Assembly: GCA_964561095.1 (NCBI GenBank) | Contig: CAZLNV010000004.1 | Location: forward strand, 1 to 43,321 | Direction of reading: 5' to 3' | Source of the DNA: CAZLNV01 sp964561095 | GTDB lineage: Bacteria; Bacillota_I; Bacilli_A; RF39; UBA660 | Length of the DNA stretch: 43,321 nt | Part shown: piece by piece, positions 1 through 9,607 of the stretch | How the letters are laid out: each line of letters starts with the position of its first letter | Numbering within the stretch: the first letter of the stretch is position 1 | Notes under the pieces: generated by a model | What the model was told of the DNA's origin: nothing | Databases searched by the model: none | What the model saw: the letters and a program-made list of their open reading frames with translations, nothing else | Position numbers and translations under genes: made by a program

Positions 1-1143
1 AGCTCTGGGATTATAGAAAAGGTCTATAATCAATCTAATGCAATGCATAAATTAGGAATACATTATAAAACATATATTTTATTCAAAAAAGAGGAAGAGG
101 AAGATGTAAAAATTTTTCCAAAAGTGGATTATATTGAATTTGTACCCTTATCTTTTTTTAAAAAAGAAAGAACACTTATAAAAAATTATATAGTTATACA
201 AAAAATTTACAAAGAATATTGCAAAATTTGCGAAAGAGAAAAAAGTAACTATGATTATATATATGTTAGATTTAATGCTTTATATTTGGGCTTTGTTTAT
301 TTTGTAGAAAAATTTAAAAATAAAATTATTTTTGAGCACAATAGTATTGAAATTTCAGAATATAAGGCGAATAAATCAACTATTAAAGTAATAAATTCAA
401 AAATTTTTGATAAATTTACTCGTAGAAAAGCAGCTGGATATGTTTGCGTAACAAAAGAAATATATGATTATCAAAAGAAATTGTATAATGATAAAAAAGG
501 AATAATAATTACTAATGGAATTAATGTAAGATCTTTTAAATTTAGAAACATACCCAAATATGATATGAAAAATATTAATCTAATATTTGTTGGAAATATT
601 AGATATTGGCATGGTTTAGAAAGAATCATTGAGTCTTTAAAAAATTATAAAGGTAAAATTAAAATATCCTTTAATATTTGCGGTTTAGTAAACCAAGATG
701 ATGATTTTTTAACTCCTTTGGTAGAGAATGTTAATAAGGAAAATAAAAACGTTAACATTAAGCTACTGGGTTATAAATTTAAAGAAGAAATGAATTCATT
801 ATATGATAAAGCGCATCTTGCAGTAGGATGTCTCGGGGGATACAAGAAAAATATAGAGTATGCCAGTGTTTTAAAAAATAGAGAGTATTTTTCAAGGGGA
901 ATACCAATTATTTTTTCAGAAATAGATGAAGATATTTGTGTAAAAGAAAATGAAGGGTTATATTTAAAAGTTCCTAATAACGATAGTAAAATTGATTTTA
1001 ATAGAATTATAGAATTTATAGATGATTTTTACAAAGATCCAATAAAAAACAGTAAAAAAATAAGAGAATTTGCTGAAAAAAAATTGGATTATGAATCAAA
1101 AATTACAAAATTGAAGGTGCTTATAGATGAAATGGATAAATAA
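1..1143 (+). CDS. Glycosyltransferase, family GT4-like (5' end cut by window)
   Basis: The reading frame is open from base 1, so the gene starts upstream; the first internal ATG is at 43 but the residues before it (S-S-G-I-I-E-K-V-Y-N-Q) look like the N-terminal sugar-nucleotide region of a GT-B glycosyltransferase. Seen in the C-terminal half: NLIFVGNIRYWHGLERII, the usual start of the donor-binding Rossmann domain, preceded by ITNGI. Known of the family: transfer of a sugar from an NDP donor onto a lipid-linked or polysaccharide acceptor at the cytoplasmic membrane. It overlaps the next gene, a Wzy-like membrane protein, by 17 bases, so a role in capsule or exopolysaccharide assembly is inferred. 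The specific sugar cannot be told. Confidence 0.8.
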   Translation, partial: SSGIIEKVYNQSNAMHKLGIHYKTYILFKKEEEEDVKIFPKVDYIEFVPLSFFKKERTLIKNYIVIQKIYKEYCKICEREKSNYDYIYVRFNALYLGFVYFVEKFKNKIIFEHNSIEISEYKANKSTIKVINSKIFDKFTRRKAAGYVCVTKEIYDYQKKLYNDKKGIIITNGINVRSFKFRNIPKYDMKNINLIFVGNIRYWHGLERIIESLKNYKGKIKISFNICGLVNQDDDFLTPLVENVNKENKNVNIKLLGYKFKEEMNSLYDKAHLAVGCLGGYKKNIEYASVLKNREYFSRGIPIIFSEIDEDICVKENEGLYLKVPNNDSKIDFNRIIEFIDDFYKDPIKNSKKIREFAEKKLDYESKITKLKVLIDEMDK

Positions 1144-2455
1144 ACATAGAGGAATAATAAATATAATATTATTATCTTTAATCATAATATATAATTTATT
1201 TTTTGATTGTATAAGTATAAATTATGATTATACTTTAATATTTTTACTTTTTGCATTTAATATTGATAGATTATTTTTGTTTTTCAAAAAAAATTTGCTT
1301 ATTTCCATATTATTTATTTTATTTGGAATTTTAAATATATTTCAAGTAATATTTTATTCAAATATTATCGGAGTATATGATTTTATTTATAGTTCTAGAT
1401 TTTTGTTTTTAACAATATTTCCTCTTATATTATTAATCACTATTGATTCACTTGGTTTATCAAAGAAAGAGATTAATATAGTTAAAAGTGTATTTGCTGG
1501 GTGTTTAATAGTTTTAATAGTGTATGGTTTTATAACATATATATTTGATATAAACCTGTATGAAGCAGGTATGCACGTTTTAAATGGGGGAAAAGGCAGA
1601 GTTGTTAGCTTTTTTACAAATCCTAATGGTTATGGTTTGTTTTTATTATTTTCTTTTATATATTTTTTATTTTGTGAAAACATAAATAAACTATTTAAAT
1701 GGATAATGGTAAGTTTGATTGTAGCTTCTATATGTTTAACATTTGGAAGAACTGTATATTTTTTTATGATACTAACTATATTTGTATACATTGTATATAA
1801 TATTATAAAAAAAGGAAATAAGGAAAAGTATAAAAATATAATTCTAATCGTAACAATATCTTTATTAAGTTTATATATGCCAAATAATAACTATTATTTC
1901 ATTTCATTAACATATAAATTTGATCAAGCTACTAATTTGGAAATTACAAAGCCAGTTTATAAAATTGTTGATACTATTGTTTTGCTAGATTATGATACAC
2001 CTAGTGAAAAATTATATAATAATATTATTAGAACTGAAGGTAATGTAAATAGTTCAACTTCTACTAGAAAGTTATTTAAAAGTTTTGCTTTAAAAATATA
2101 CAAAAAAAATAAATATACTGGAGTTGGATTTAACAATTATTTTGATTTGATGGACAAAGAAATGAAAGAAAGCGGAATTAATTATGTTGATGGTCATTTA
2201 CCCCATAATTTTTATGTTTTGCTGCTGGTATCTACCGGAATAGTAGGAACTATAATTTTCGGTATTATACTTGTATACTTTGGATATTATATATTCAAAA
2301 ATAAAAAGTTACTTGGGCTTTATATTTATATAATATATTTATTATCAAATACACAAGGAGACTTTATGTTAGGAACATATTTTGTTTATATCATAATTGC
2401 ATTAACGGTGAATATGGAGTATAATAAATTTGTAGTAAAGGAGAGAATTAAATGA
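1127..2455 (+). CDS. O-antigen ligase/polymerase-like multipass membrane protein (Wzy-type)
   Basis: A 442-residue protein made almost entirely of hydrophobic segments (roughly ten to twelve membrane helices by eye) with one long polar loop at about residues 255-340. Near the C terminus is GHLPHNFYVLLLVSTGIVG, which resembles the H-N...G-G signature of the Wzy_C / O-antigen ligase superfamily. Such proteins polymerise or ligate lipid-linked repeat units on the outer face of the membrane. The start ATG at 1127 has GAAGGTG upstream, inside the preceding glycosyltransferase gene, and its own end overlaps the following oxidoreductase start (ATGA). Translational coupling of the three genes is likely. 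Family-level call only; polymerase versus ligase cannot be separated. Confidence 0.72.
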   Translation: MKWINKHRGIINIILLSLIIIYNLFFDCISINYDYTLIFLLFAFNIDRLFLFFKKNLLISILFILFGILNIFQVIFYSNIIGVYDFIYSSRFLFLTIFPLILLITIDSLGLSKKEINIVKSVFAGCLIVLIVYGFITYIFDINLYEAGMHVLNGGKGRVVSFFTNPNGYGLFLLFSFIYFLFCENINKLFKWIMVSLIVASICLTFGRTVYFFMILTIFVYIVYNIIKKGNKEKYKNIILIVTISLLSLYMPNNNYYFISLTYKFDQATNLEITKPVYKIVDTIVLLDYDTPSEKLYNNIIRTEGNVNSSTSTRKLFKSFALKIYKKNKYTGVGFNNYFDLMDKEMKESGINYVDGHLPHNFYVLLLVSTGIVGTIIFGIILVYFGYYIFKNKKLLGLYIYIIYLLSNTQGDFMLGTYFVYIIIALTVNMEYNKFVVKERIK

Positions 2456-3528
2456 AATATGCATTAATAGGGTGTGGAAGAATATCACCAAATCACATAA
2501 GTGCTGCTATTAATAATGACCTAGAATTAGTGGCTTTTTGTGATCTTGCACCAGAAAGAATCAAAGAAAAAAAGGAAATGTTTAAAGATGAAACAACTAA
2601 TGTAAAGGAATATACTGACTATAAAAAAATGTTAGAGGAAGTTCATCCGGAGTTGGTGGCTATAGCTACTGAGAGTGGAGAACACGCTAAAATTGCAATA
2701 GATGTTTTAAATAGTGGGGCTAATGTAATAATTGAAAAACCAATTGCTTTATCATTAGAAGATGCAGATAAAATAATTAAAACTGCTGAGGAAAAGAACT
2801 TAAAAGTTTGCGCTTGTCATCAAAATAGATTTAATAAAACTATTCAAAAGATGAGAGTTGCTTTAGAAAACGGATCTTTTGGAAAACTATATTGTGGAAA
2901 TGCTAATATTTTGTGGAATAGAAATCAGGATTATTACGATCAAGCAAAATGGAGAGGTACTTGGGCACAGGATGGTGGCTCATTAATGAATCAATGTATT
3001 CATAATATAGATTTGTTACGTTGGATGATGGGAGATGAGATCGAGGAAGTTTATGCTTATACCGATAATCTAAATCACCCATATATTGAGGCAGAAGATT
3101 TTGGACTTGCTTTAATAAGGTTCAAAAATGGTAGTTATGGAACCCTTCAAGGGACAACTAATGTATATCCTAAAAATTTAGAGGAAACATTATATTTATT
3201 TGGCTCATCTGGAACAGCAAAAGCAGGGGGAAGTTCTGTTAACAAAATGGAAGTTTGGAGATTTGATGATGAACAAGAAAATGAAGAAGATGTTAAAAGA
3301 GAATTTTCTGAAGAGCATAAAAATGTATATGGGTTAGGGCACACACCATTATACAAAGATATGATTGAATCAATTATTGAAAATAGAAAACCATATGTTG
3401 ATGGTTATGCCGGAAAAAGAGCGTTGGAATTAGTTTTAGCTGTATATTTATCAGCCGCTAGCGGAAAAGTTGTAAAATTGCCTCTTGAAAGTTGTTCAAC
3501 AATGGATTTTGTTGGCAGATTTAATTAA
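2452..3528 (+). CDS. Gfo/Idh/MocA family NAD(P)-dependent oxidoreductase
   Basis: 358 residues. The N terminus carries the nucleotide-binding Rossmann start ALIGCGRISPNHISAA (about residues 4-19), and residues 90-110 hold VIIEKPIALSLEDAD with the E-K-P signature whose lysine is catalytic in this family. The C-terminal half is the substrate and dimerisation domain, with the GGS/H-x-x-D-L-x-R-W pattern (NQCIHNIDLLRWMMG). In polysaccharide clusters such enzymes oxidise sugar nucleotides such as UDP-GlcNAc(A) at C3; that substrate is inferred from the two upstream genes. It is the last gene before a strong terminator, so it closes the cluster. Confidence 0.85.
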   Translation: MKYALIGCGRISPNHISAAINNDLELVAFCDLAPERIKEKKEMFKDETTNVKEYTDYKKMLEEVHPELVAIATESGEHAKIAIDVLNSGANVIIEKPIALSLEDADKIIKTAEEKNLKVCACHQNRFNKTIQKMRVALENGSFGKLYCGNANILWNRNQDYYDQAKWRGTWAQDGGSLMNQCIHNIDLLRWMMGDEIEEVYAYTDNLNHPYIEAEDFGLALIRFKNGSYGTLQGTTNVYPKNLEETLYLFGSSGTAKAGGSSVNKMEVWRFDDEQENEEDVKREFSEEHKNVYGLGHTPLYKDMIESIIENRKPYVDGYAGKRALELVLAVYLSAASGKVVKLPLESCSTMDFVGRFN

Positions 3529-3537
3529 GTATTAATT

Positions 3538-3572
3538 AAGTGTTTATATTTTAATTATAAACACTTTTTTTT
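3538..3572 (+). terminator. Intrinsic terminator of the polysaccharide operon
   Basis: A perfect 11-bp inverted repeat (3538-3548 with 3556-3566) around a 7-base loop is followed by an eight-T run that begins inside the right arm. It lies 10 bases after the oxidoreductase stop codon. Confidence 0.9.
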
Positions 3573-3634
3573 ATTAATATCTTTAAAATATTTATATCTT
3601 ATGTTAAAATATAATATAGAGGATAGATAATATT

Positions 3635-5353
3635 ATGGATAAAACAACACTAATATTTATATTGGGTGGAATTTTACTATTAGGGTTAACAGTAATCATA
3701 GTAACATTAGTTTTAATGCGCTCTAAAAAGAAAGAAAAATTAAAAGAAGAAATAAATAATTTAGAAATGGAAAAGAATTTGATAATATCTCCGGATATAT
3801 TAAGCGAGCTTGCTCAAGTTGAAGCATTAATAAATAATGAATATTTAAAGAAAAAGTTTGAAGATTGGACAAAAAGATTTGAAAATATTAAAAATAATGA
3901 GATTTCAAAATTAACGGATAAAATATTAGAATTGGAAATGCTACTTGATAATAATAATTTTAAAGAATTAGATAATTTACTTCCAAAATACGAATTAGAA
4001 ATTTATTATTTAAAAACTAAAATGGAATTTTTAACAGAAGAGATAAGAGAAATAACTTTATCAGAAAAAAGAAACAGAGAATTAATTACTAAGTTAAAAA
4101 CAATATATAGAGAAATAATAAATAAATATAATAAGTCTAAAAATGAATATAAGGATATTGCTGAAACTATTGAATTACAATTTGAAAATATAGATAAACT
4201 ATTGGGAGCTTTTGAATCTGCAATGGATAAAAAAGAGTATGAAAATATTGGAAAAATAGTGAGAGCGATAACAAATTTAATTCAAAACATAAAAATGGTT
4301 ATTGATGAAGCACCAACAATTATATTTATGGGAAGTGTTGTGATTCCCAAAAAGATTAATGAAATAAAGAATATTTATAGAAAAATGACTAAAGATGGGT
4401 ATAATCTCGAATATCTTAATATTGATTATAATATAGAAGAAGCAAGCAAAAAATTAAATGATATTTTAGATAAACTAAAAGTATTAAACTTGGAAGATTC
4501 TATTTTTGAGCTTAAGACAATGCTTGATTATTTTGAATCGTTATATTCTGATTTTGAAAAAGAAAAAACTAGTAAAAAATTATATGAACAAAATATATTT
4601 TTGATAAATGATAAAATATCAAGAATGTTTAAATTGATTAAAAATTTATATTTAGAAATAAGTGATCTTAAATCATCTTATGATTTAAGTGATGATGAAT
4701 TAAAACTGGTAGAGGGAATTAGAAAGGAATTGATAACATTAAGAGATGAATATAAATTGCTTTCTGATAGGACTCAAGCAAAAATTATACCTTTTTCAAA
4801 ATTGTATAGTAGTTGTGAATTTTTGCTAGTTAAAATTGCAACTATAGAAGATAACTTGGAAACTACATTAAGAAATTTAGAAAGTTTAAAGGAAGACGAA
4901 ATAAGAGCAAGAGAACAATTGGTGGAAATTAGAGAAATATTAAAGTCCTCAAAAAGGAGAGTTAAGGAATTTAAGTTGCCTTTAATTCCTAAGAAATATT
5001 ATGTAGAATTAGAAGAAGCTGCGGATGCGGTTGGCGAGATTATTAAAGAATTAGAGCATAAGCCTATTTCAATAAAAACATTAAATACGAGAGTTGATAC
5101 GGCGAGGGATTTAGCATTAAAACTATACAATACATGTAATGAAACATACAAGACAGCTTCAATGGCTGAAATGTCTATTGTTTATGGAAATAGATATAGA
5201 AGTAGTTACAAAGAAATTGATAATGGACTAATAAAAGCAGAAAAAGAGTTTCAAAAAGGAAATTACAAAGAATCTTTAGAAATAGCAATAAATACTTTAA
5301 ATTTAGTTGAACCAGGAATTCATAAGAAACTCATGAATTCGTATGCTGAGTAG
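3635..5353 (+). CDS. ezrA: Septation ring formation regulator EzrA
   Basis: 572 residues, matching the usual length of about 560-570. Seen: one N-terminal membrane helix (residues 6-28, N-out/C-in), a short basic stretch, then continuous charged helical sequence typical of the spectrin-like repeats of EzrA. The C-terminal part includes KLPLIPKKYYVELEEAADAV-type sequence and a short patch rich in S, Y and R (about 545-560). Known role: membrane-anchored regulator of FtsZ ring position and of traffic of PBPs between side wall and septum. It heads a run with ftsK/spoIIIE 8 bases downstream. The start has AGAGGAT about 11 bases upstream; a TATAAT lies at 3610-3615 without a good -35 box. Confidence 0.88.
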   Translation: MDKTTLIFILGGILLLGLTVIIVTLVLMRSKKKEKLKEEINNLEMEKNLIISPDILSELAQVEALINNEYLKKKFEDWTKRFENIKNNEISKLTDKILELEMLLDNNNFKELDNLLPKYELEIYYLKTKMEFLTEEIREITLSEKRNRELITKLKTIYREIINKYNKSKNEYKDIAETIELQFENIDKLLGAFESAMDKKEYENIGKIVRAITNLIQNIKMVIDEAPTIIFMGSVVIPKKINEIKNIYRKMTKDGYNLEYLNIDYNIEEASKKLNDILDKLKVLNLEDSIFELKTMLDYFESLYSDFEKEKTSKKLYEQNIFLINDKISRMFKLIKNLYLEISDLKSSYDLSDDELKLVEGIRKELITLRDEYKLLSDRTQAKIIPFSKLYSSCEFLLVKIATIEDNLETTLRNLESLKEDEIRAREQLVEIREILKSSKRRVKEFKLPLIPKKYYVELEEAADAVGEIIKELEHKPISIKTLNTRVDTARDLALKLYNTCNETYKTASMAEMSIVYGNRYRSSYKEIDNGLIKAEKEFQKGNYKESLEIAINTLNLVEPGIHKKLMNSYAE

Positions 5354-5361
5354 GGGGAAAT

Positions 5362-7572
5362 ATGCCAAAGAAGAAAATAAGAAAAGAAGAACCAAAGAAA
5401 AGCTTTCAATATACTAAAGAACTTGAAGGATTATTTTTAATACTTGTAGGTATAATAGGCTTTGGAAATTTTGGTATTGTCGGAGAAATAGTTAAAAAAT
5501 TTGCAATATTTATGTTTGGTAATTGGTATGTGGTATTATTGTTTTTATCATTGCTATTGGGTTCATATTTAATTGCTAAAAGAAAAGGACCAAATCCTTT
5601 TTCAGCGAGACTTATAGGGCTATATACAATTTTAATAGCAATATTATTGTTTTCCCATTTAGGTTACATTGAAACTTCAAATCTAAAAGGACAAGATATA
5701 CTTAGAACTACTGTTGATAATATAATGTTAGCTTCTGAAGATATTGGAGAATTAAGAAATACTGGCGGAGGAATTATTGGTGCGTTATTTAGTTGGATAT
5801 TTGTAAAATTATTTGATGTTGAGGGTACCAAAATAGTCGTAATAGTTTTAGCAGTATTTGGATTAATTATGTTATTTGATTTAAATTTATCAAATATATT
5901 TGGGTTTATTTTAAAACCATTTAAAAATCTTAAATTGAAGAAACGTGAAAAAGAACAAATAAAGTTAGAAGATATTGAAAATGAACAAAATGAAACTCCC
6001 GAAGAAATTGATAAAAGAATTGTCATCACCAGTATGGATGATTTGAAAACTCATGAAAATCCAATTAGTTATGAAGAATCAAAACATACTGAACAGTTAG
6101 AAATGTCATCTGATGAAAAACCTTATATTCTACCGTCTATTGATCTTTTAGACGCCGGCAAAAAGGTTGGCAAAATAAATTCAACAGAATTTATTACTTC
6201 TAATACAAAAATTATTGAAAGAGTATTAAAAGATTTTGGAATAACAGGTAAAGTTGTGGAAGTTCATGGTGGACCAGCAGTTACTCAGTTCGAAGTAGAG
6301 CTAAGTCCTGGAACAAAAGTTAGTAAAGTGCTAAGTATTAATAGAGAAATAGCTTTAGCTTTAGCAGCTAAAGAAGTTAGAATACAAGCACCAATTCCAG
6401 GAAAAAACACAATTGGACTTGAGATACCAAATGCAGTTTTATGTCCAGTTGCAATGAAAGATATTTTGCTTGATATGCCTAAAAAATATGCTAATAGTAA
6501 GTTAGTTGCCCCACTTGGAATGGATATAATGGGACAAAGTGAATTTGTTGAAATTAATAAAACGCCTCATATGTTAATAGCGGGTGCTACAGGTAGTGGT
6601 AAGAGTGTATGCATAAACAATATAATTACTACGATACTTTTAAGAACTACACCAGATGAGGTAAAATTAGTTTTGGTGGATCCAAAAAAAGTTGAATTAA
6701 ATATATATGATGCAGTACCACATTTATTAACTCCTGTTGTAACTGAACCTAAAAAGGCAGCAGTAGCTTTACAAAAAATTGTTACTGAAATGGAATATAG
6801 ATATGATATATTTAATGAATCATTGACTAAAAATTTGGAAACATATAATGAATATGTTGAAAAGTGGAATAAAAAAAATCCTAGTGACTTAAAGAAAAAG
6901 CTTCCTTACATTTTAGTAATTATTGATGAGTTAGCCGATTTAATGCTAGTTGCTCAAAAAGAAGTTGAAGAATCAATAACTAGAATTACACAATTAGCAA
7001 GAGCGGCAGGTATTCATTTAATAGTTGCTACTCAAAGACCATCAACAGATGTAATTACTGGATTAATTAAATCAAATATACCTACAAGATTATCATTTGC
7101 AGTGTCTTCGAGTATCGACTCAAGAACTATATTAGATTCTACTGGAGCTGAAAAACTTCTTGGAAAAGGAGATATGTTATTTTGGCCAATGGGTGCAGTA
7201 GCTCCTACACGTATTCAAGGGAGTATGCTTACTGATGAGGAAATAGGTAGGGTAGTTGCAGCAGTAAAAAGAAATACAAAACCTATTTACGATGAAAGAA
7301 TGTTAAATTTAGAAAAACATGAAAATACTTCTACTACTTCATCTTTTGAAGGAAGAGAAGAAAGTGATGATCCGTTATATGATGAAATACTTGAGTTTGC
7401 TATTAAATTAGGTAAAATAAGTGCATCGTTAATTCAAAGAAAATATCATTTGGGTTATAATAGAGCTGCACGTATAATTGATTTAATGGAAGAAAGAGGC
7501 GTGGTTGGTTCACAAAACGGATCTAAACCAAGAGATGTATTAATAAAGTTAGAATCAACTGAAAATGATTAG
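5362..7572 (+). CDS. ftsK: DNA translocase FtsK/SpoIIIE
   Basis: 736 residues. Order of parts: about four membrane helices in residues 20-180, an acidic linker (190-260), then the motor domain with Walker A GATGSGKSVCIN (about 410-420), Walker B ILVIIDELADLM (about 515-525) and the ARAAGIHLIVATQRPS arginine-finger region. The C-terminal winged-helix gamma domain (about 670-730, YHLGYNRAARIIDLMEERG) reads chromosome polarity sequences. It pumps chromosomal DNA through the closing septum. Because the window contains other spore genes and ymfF/ymfH follow as they do near B. subtilis spoIIIE, the gene may be the SpoIIIE orthologue; domain content alone does not separate FtsK from SpoIIIE. Start ATG has AGGGGGAA as ribosome site. 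Confidence 0.95.
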   Translation: MPKKKIRKEEPKKSFQYTKELEGLFLILVGIIGFGNFGIVGEIVKKFAIFMFGNWYVVLLFLSLLLGSYLIAKRKGPNPFSARLIGLYTILIAILLFSHLGYIETSNLKGQDILRTTVDNIMLASEDIGELRNTGGGIIGALFSWIFVKLFDVEGTKIVVIVLAVFGLIMLFDLNLSNIFGFILKPFKNLKLKKREKEQIKLEDIENEQNETPEEIDKRIVITSMDDLKTHENPISYEESKHTEQLEMSSDEKPYILPSIDLLDAGKKVGKINSTEFITSNTKIIERVLKDFGITGKVVEVHGGPAVTQFEVELSPGTKVSKVLSINREIALALAAKEVRIQAPIPGKNTIGLEIPNAVLCPVAMKDILLDMPKKYANSKLVAPLGMDIMGQSEFVEINKTPHMLIAGATGSGKSVCINNIITTILLRTTPDEVKLVLVDPKKVELNIYDAVPHLLTPVVTEPKKAAVALQKIVTEMEYRYDIFNESLTKNLETYNEYVEKWNKKNPSDLKKKLPYILVIIDELADLMLVAQKEVEESITRITQLARAAGIHLIVATQRPSTDVITGLIKSNIPTRLSFAVSSSIDSRTILDSTGAEKLLGKGDMLFWPMGAVAPTRIQGSMLTDEEIGRVVAAVKRNTKPIYDERMLNLEKHENTSTTSSFEGREESDDPLYDEILEFAIKLGKISASLIQRKYHLGYNRAARIIDLMEERGVVGSQNGSKPRDVLIKLESTEND

Positions 7573-7581
7573 GAGGAATAT

Positions 7582-8298
7582 ATGCCTACACCACATATAA
7601 ATGCTTTAGAAGAAGATATTGCGCCAATAGTGTTAATGCCAGGGGATCCAAAGAGAAGTGAATTTATAGCAAAAAACTTTTTAGTTGCTCCCAGACTAGT
7701 TAATACTTTAAGGGGTGCGACAGCTTATACAGGATATTATAAAAATGTAAGAGTTACAATATTTCCAAGTGGTATGGGAATACCATCTATGGGAATCTAT
7801 TCTCATGAATTGTTTGACAATTATGGAGTAGATTTAATAATTAGAGTTGGCACAGCCGGCTCTTATGTTAAAGATTTACAACTATATGATATAATGCTTG
7901 TAACTAGTTCATATAGTAATACAATATTTGATGAAGAGACATTAAACAAATCAATGGATAATATTAATTCTAGTATTGATATTAATACTAAAATTATGGA
8001 ATCTGCTGTTTCTTTAGGAATCGATTTGAAAAGTGGCAGAGTTCATACGTCTGATGCATTTTATGGCGTAGATAAAAGTGCTCAAAACAATGCTATAAAA
8101 AATGAATGTATAGCTGTAGATATGGAAACTTTTGCTTTACTTCTTAATGCTAAAAAATTTCATAAAAGAGCCACTTCTGTTTTAACAATATCGGATGAGT
8201 TATATTCAGATAAAAAAATGAGTGGGAAAGAAAGAGAAGTTAAGCTTAATTCAATGATTACATTAGTTTTAGAATCTATTATTAAATTAAGAAAATAG
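7582..8298 (+). CDS. deoD: Purine-nucleoside phosphorylase, hexameric DeoD type
   Basis: 238 residues, full length for the family. Seen: MPTPHINA start, LMPGDPKR phosphate-binding segment, FPSGMGIPSMGIYSHELF (nucleoside phosphorylase signature region), VDMETFAL, and the ISDE motif whose Asp protonates the purine. Reaction: purine (deoxy)nucleoside plus phosphate gives base plus (deoxy)ribose-1-phosphate, cytoplasmic salvage. It sits 9 bases after ftsK/spoIIIE with a strong TAGGAGGAA site and appears to be in the same operon. Its insertion between the translocase and the M16 pair differs from the B. subtilis order as I remember it. Confidence 0.95.
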   Translation: MPTPHINALEEDIAPIVLMPGDPKRSEFIAKNFLVAPRLVNTLRGATAYTGYYKNVRVTIFPSGMGIPSMGIYSHELFDNYGVDLIIRVGTAGSYVKDLQLYDIMLVTSSYSNTIFDEETLNKSMDNINSSIDINTKIMESAVSLGIDLKSGRVHTSDAFYGVDKSAQNNAIKNECIAVDMETFALLLNAKKFHKRATSVLTISDELYSDKKMSGKEREVKLNSMITLVLESIIKLRK

Positions 8299-8323
8299 GG
8301 AATAATAATTTTTAGGAGGCAGT

Positions 8324-9607
8324 ATGAAATATGAAAAAATAACAAGAAAAAATTATAATATTCACTTTATTAATACTTGTAGATTTAAAACAGTATCTAT
8401 AGATATAACATTTTCTAATAAATTTGATAAAGAAGATGTTCCATTTTTAAGTTTACTCATAAAGATGCTTACAAGTTCAACAAAAAAGTACAATACACTT
8501 CAAGCATTAGCAGTTCAAGGAGAAAACCTGTATGGAGCAGAAATATCTTCTTTTTTTAATATATCTGGAGATATGGAAAATGTAGGCGTATCACTAGAAT
8601 TTTTAAATCCTAAATATACAAGTCCTGAAATGGTGGAGGAAAGTGTAAAATTTTTAAATGAAGTTCTATTTAATCCCAATATGATTAATAATGAGTTTAA
8701 AGAAGAAATTTTTAATATCAATAAGAATAATGTAATTAATAGTATAAAGATTATTAAAGATAATCCATATTCTTATGCTTTAATAAATTTTAAAAAAGAA
8801 ATGTACAAAAATACTTCATATGGGTATCATTTGTTTAATAATATAAAAAAAATAGAAGAGGTTACTAGTAAAAATTTGTATAAATTTTATTTAAATATTT
8901 TAAAAATGTTTAGGATAGATATTTTTGTAGTAGGTGACATTTCAGATGAACATGAATTTATTAAGTTAATTGATAAAATGTTTAAAAGTATTGATAACAA
9001 ATTTAATGGAGAATTAACTTATGAATTAGATTACTCATTAGGTAATAAAAAAATAATAAAGGAGACTGGTGAGTTTAGTCAATCACAATTATTTATAGGT
9101 TATAGTTTCAAAGATTTAACAGAGTTTGAAAAAAATTATGTTTTAACTTTTTATAATTCTATTTTAGGAGGAATTAATAATTCTATACTATTTACTGAAG
9201 TAAGAGAGAAAAATTCACTATGTTATTCAGTAAGTTCTAGCATCACTAAAAATCCTTATAGTATTAGAGTTGAAACTGAAATAGACAAATCAAATTATAA
9301 AAAAGCAATTATGCTAATAGATAAAGCAATTAAGATGATGAGTGATGAAAAAAAGATTAGTAAATTATTTTCTTCTGCTAAGGAAAACATAAGCACTGCA
9401 TTAAATATGTTTTATGATAATAAAAGTTCTATGGTAGAATATTATTATCGAAAAGAGTTTGCAACCGAAGATGATATTGAAACTAAGCGTCAAAATTATA
9501 TGAAGATAACTACAAAAGATGTAACTAATTTGAATAAAAAAATAGTAAAAAATATTACTTATTTTTTGGAAGGAGTAAAAAGTACTAATGAAGAAAATAG
9601 TATTTAG
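8324..9607 (+). CDS. ymfF: M16 family peptidase homologue without zinc site (YmfF-like)
   Basis: 427 residues with the two-lobed M16 layout. At the place where active members have HxxEH the sequence reads LIKMLTSSTKKYNTLQALAV, so the zinc ligands are absent and this subunit should be non-catalytic. The C-terminal lobe retains REKNSLCYSVSSS, the conserved substrate-holding region of the family. It overlaps the active partner downstream by 20 bases, as expected for a heterodimer made in equal amounts. In B. subtilis the YmfF/YmfH pair lies near spoIIIE; related AlbE/AlbF pairs process peptides. Substrate unknown. Ribosome site TAGGAGGC. Confidence 0.82.
   Translation: MKYEKITRKNYNIHFINTCRFKTVSIDITFSNKFDKEDVPFLSLLIKMLTSSTKKYNTLQALAVQGENLYGAEISSFFNISGDMENVGVSLEFLNPKYTSPEMVEESVKFLNEVLFNPNMINNEFKEEIFNINKNNVINSIKIIKDNPYSYALINFKKEMYKNTSYGYHLFNNIKKIEEVTSKNLYKFYLNILKMFRIDIFVVGDISDEHEFIKLIDKMFKSIDNKFNGELTYELDYSLGNKKIIKETGEFSQSQLFIGYSFKDLTEFEKNYVLTFYNSILGGINNSILFTEVREKNSLCYSVSSSITKNPYSIRVETEIDKSNYKKAIMLIDKAIKMMSDEKKISKLFSSAKENISTALNMFYDNKSSMVEYYYRKEFATEDDIETKRQNYMKITTKDVTNLNKKIVKNITYFLEGVKSTNEENSI

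Noticed and set aside
3147..3356. Minus-strand frames inside the oxidoreductase, ftsK, pnp, gerM, permease, era and lon genes
   Set aside because: All are antisense to conserved coding regions, with no ribosome sites or domain content.
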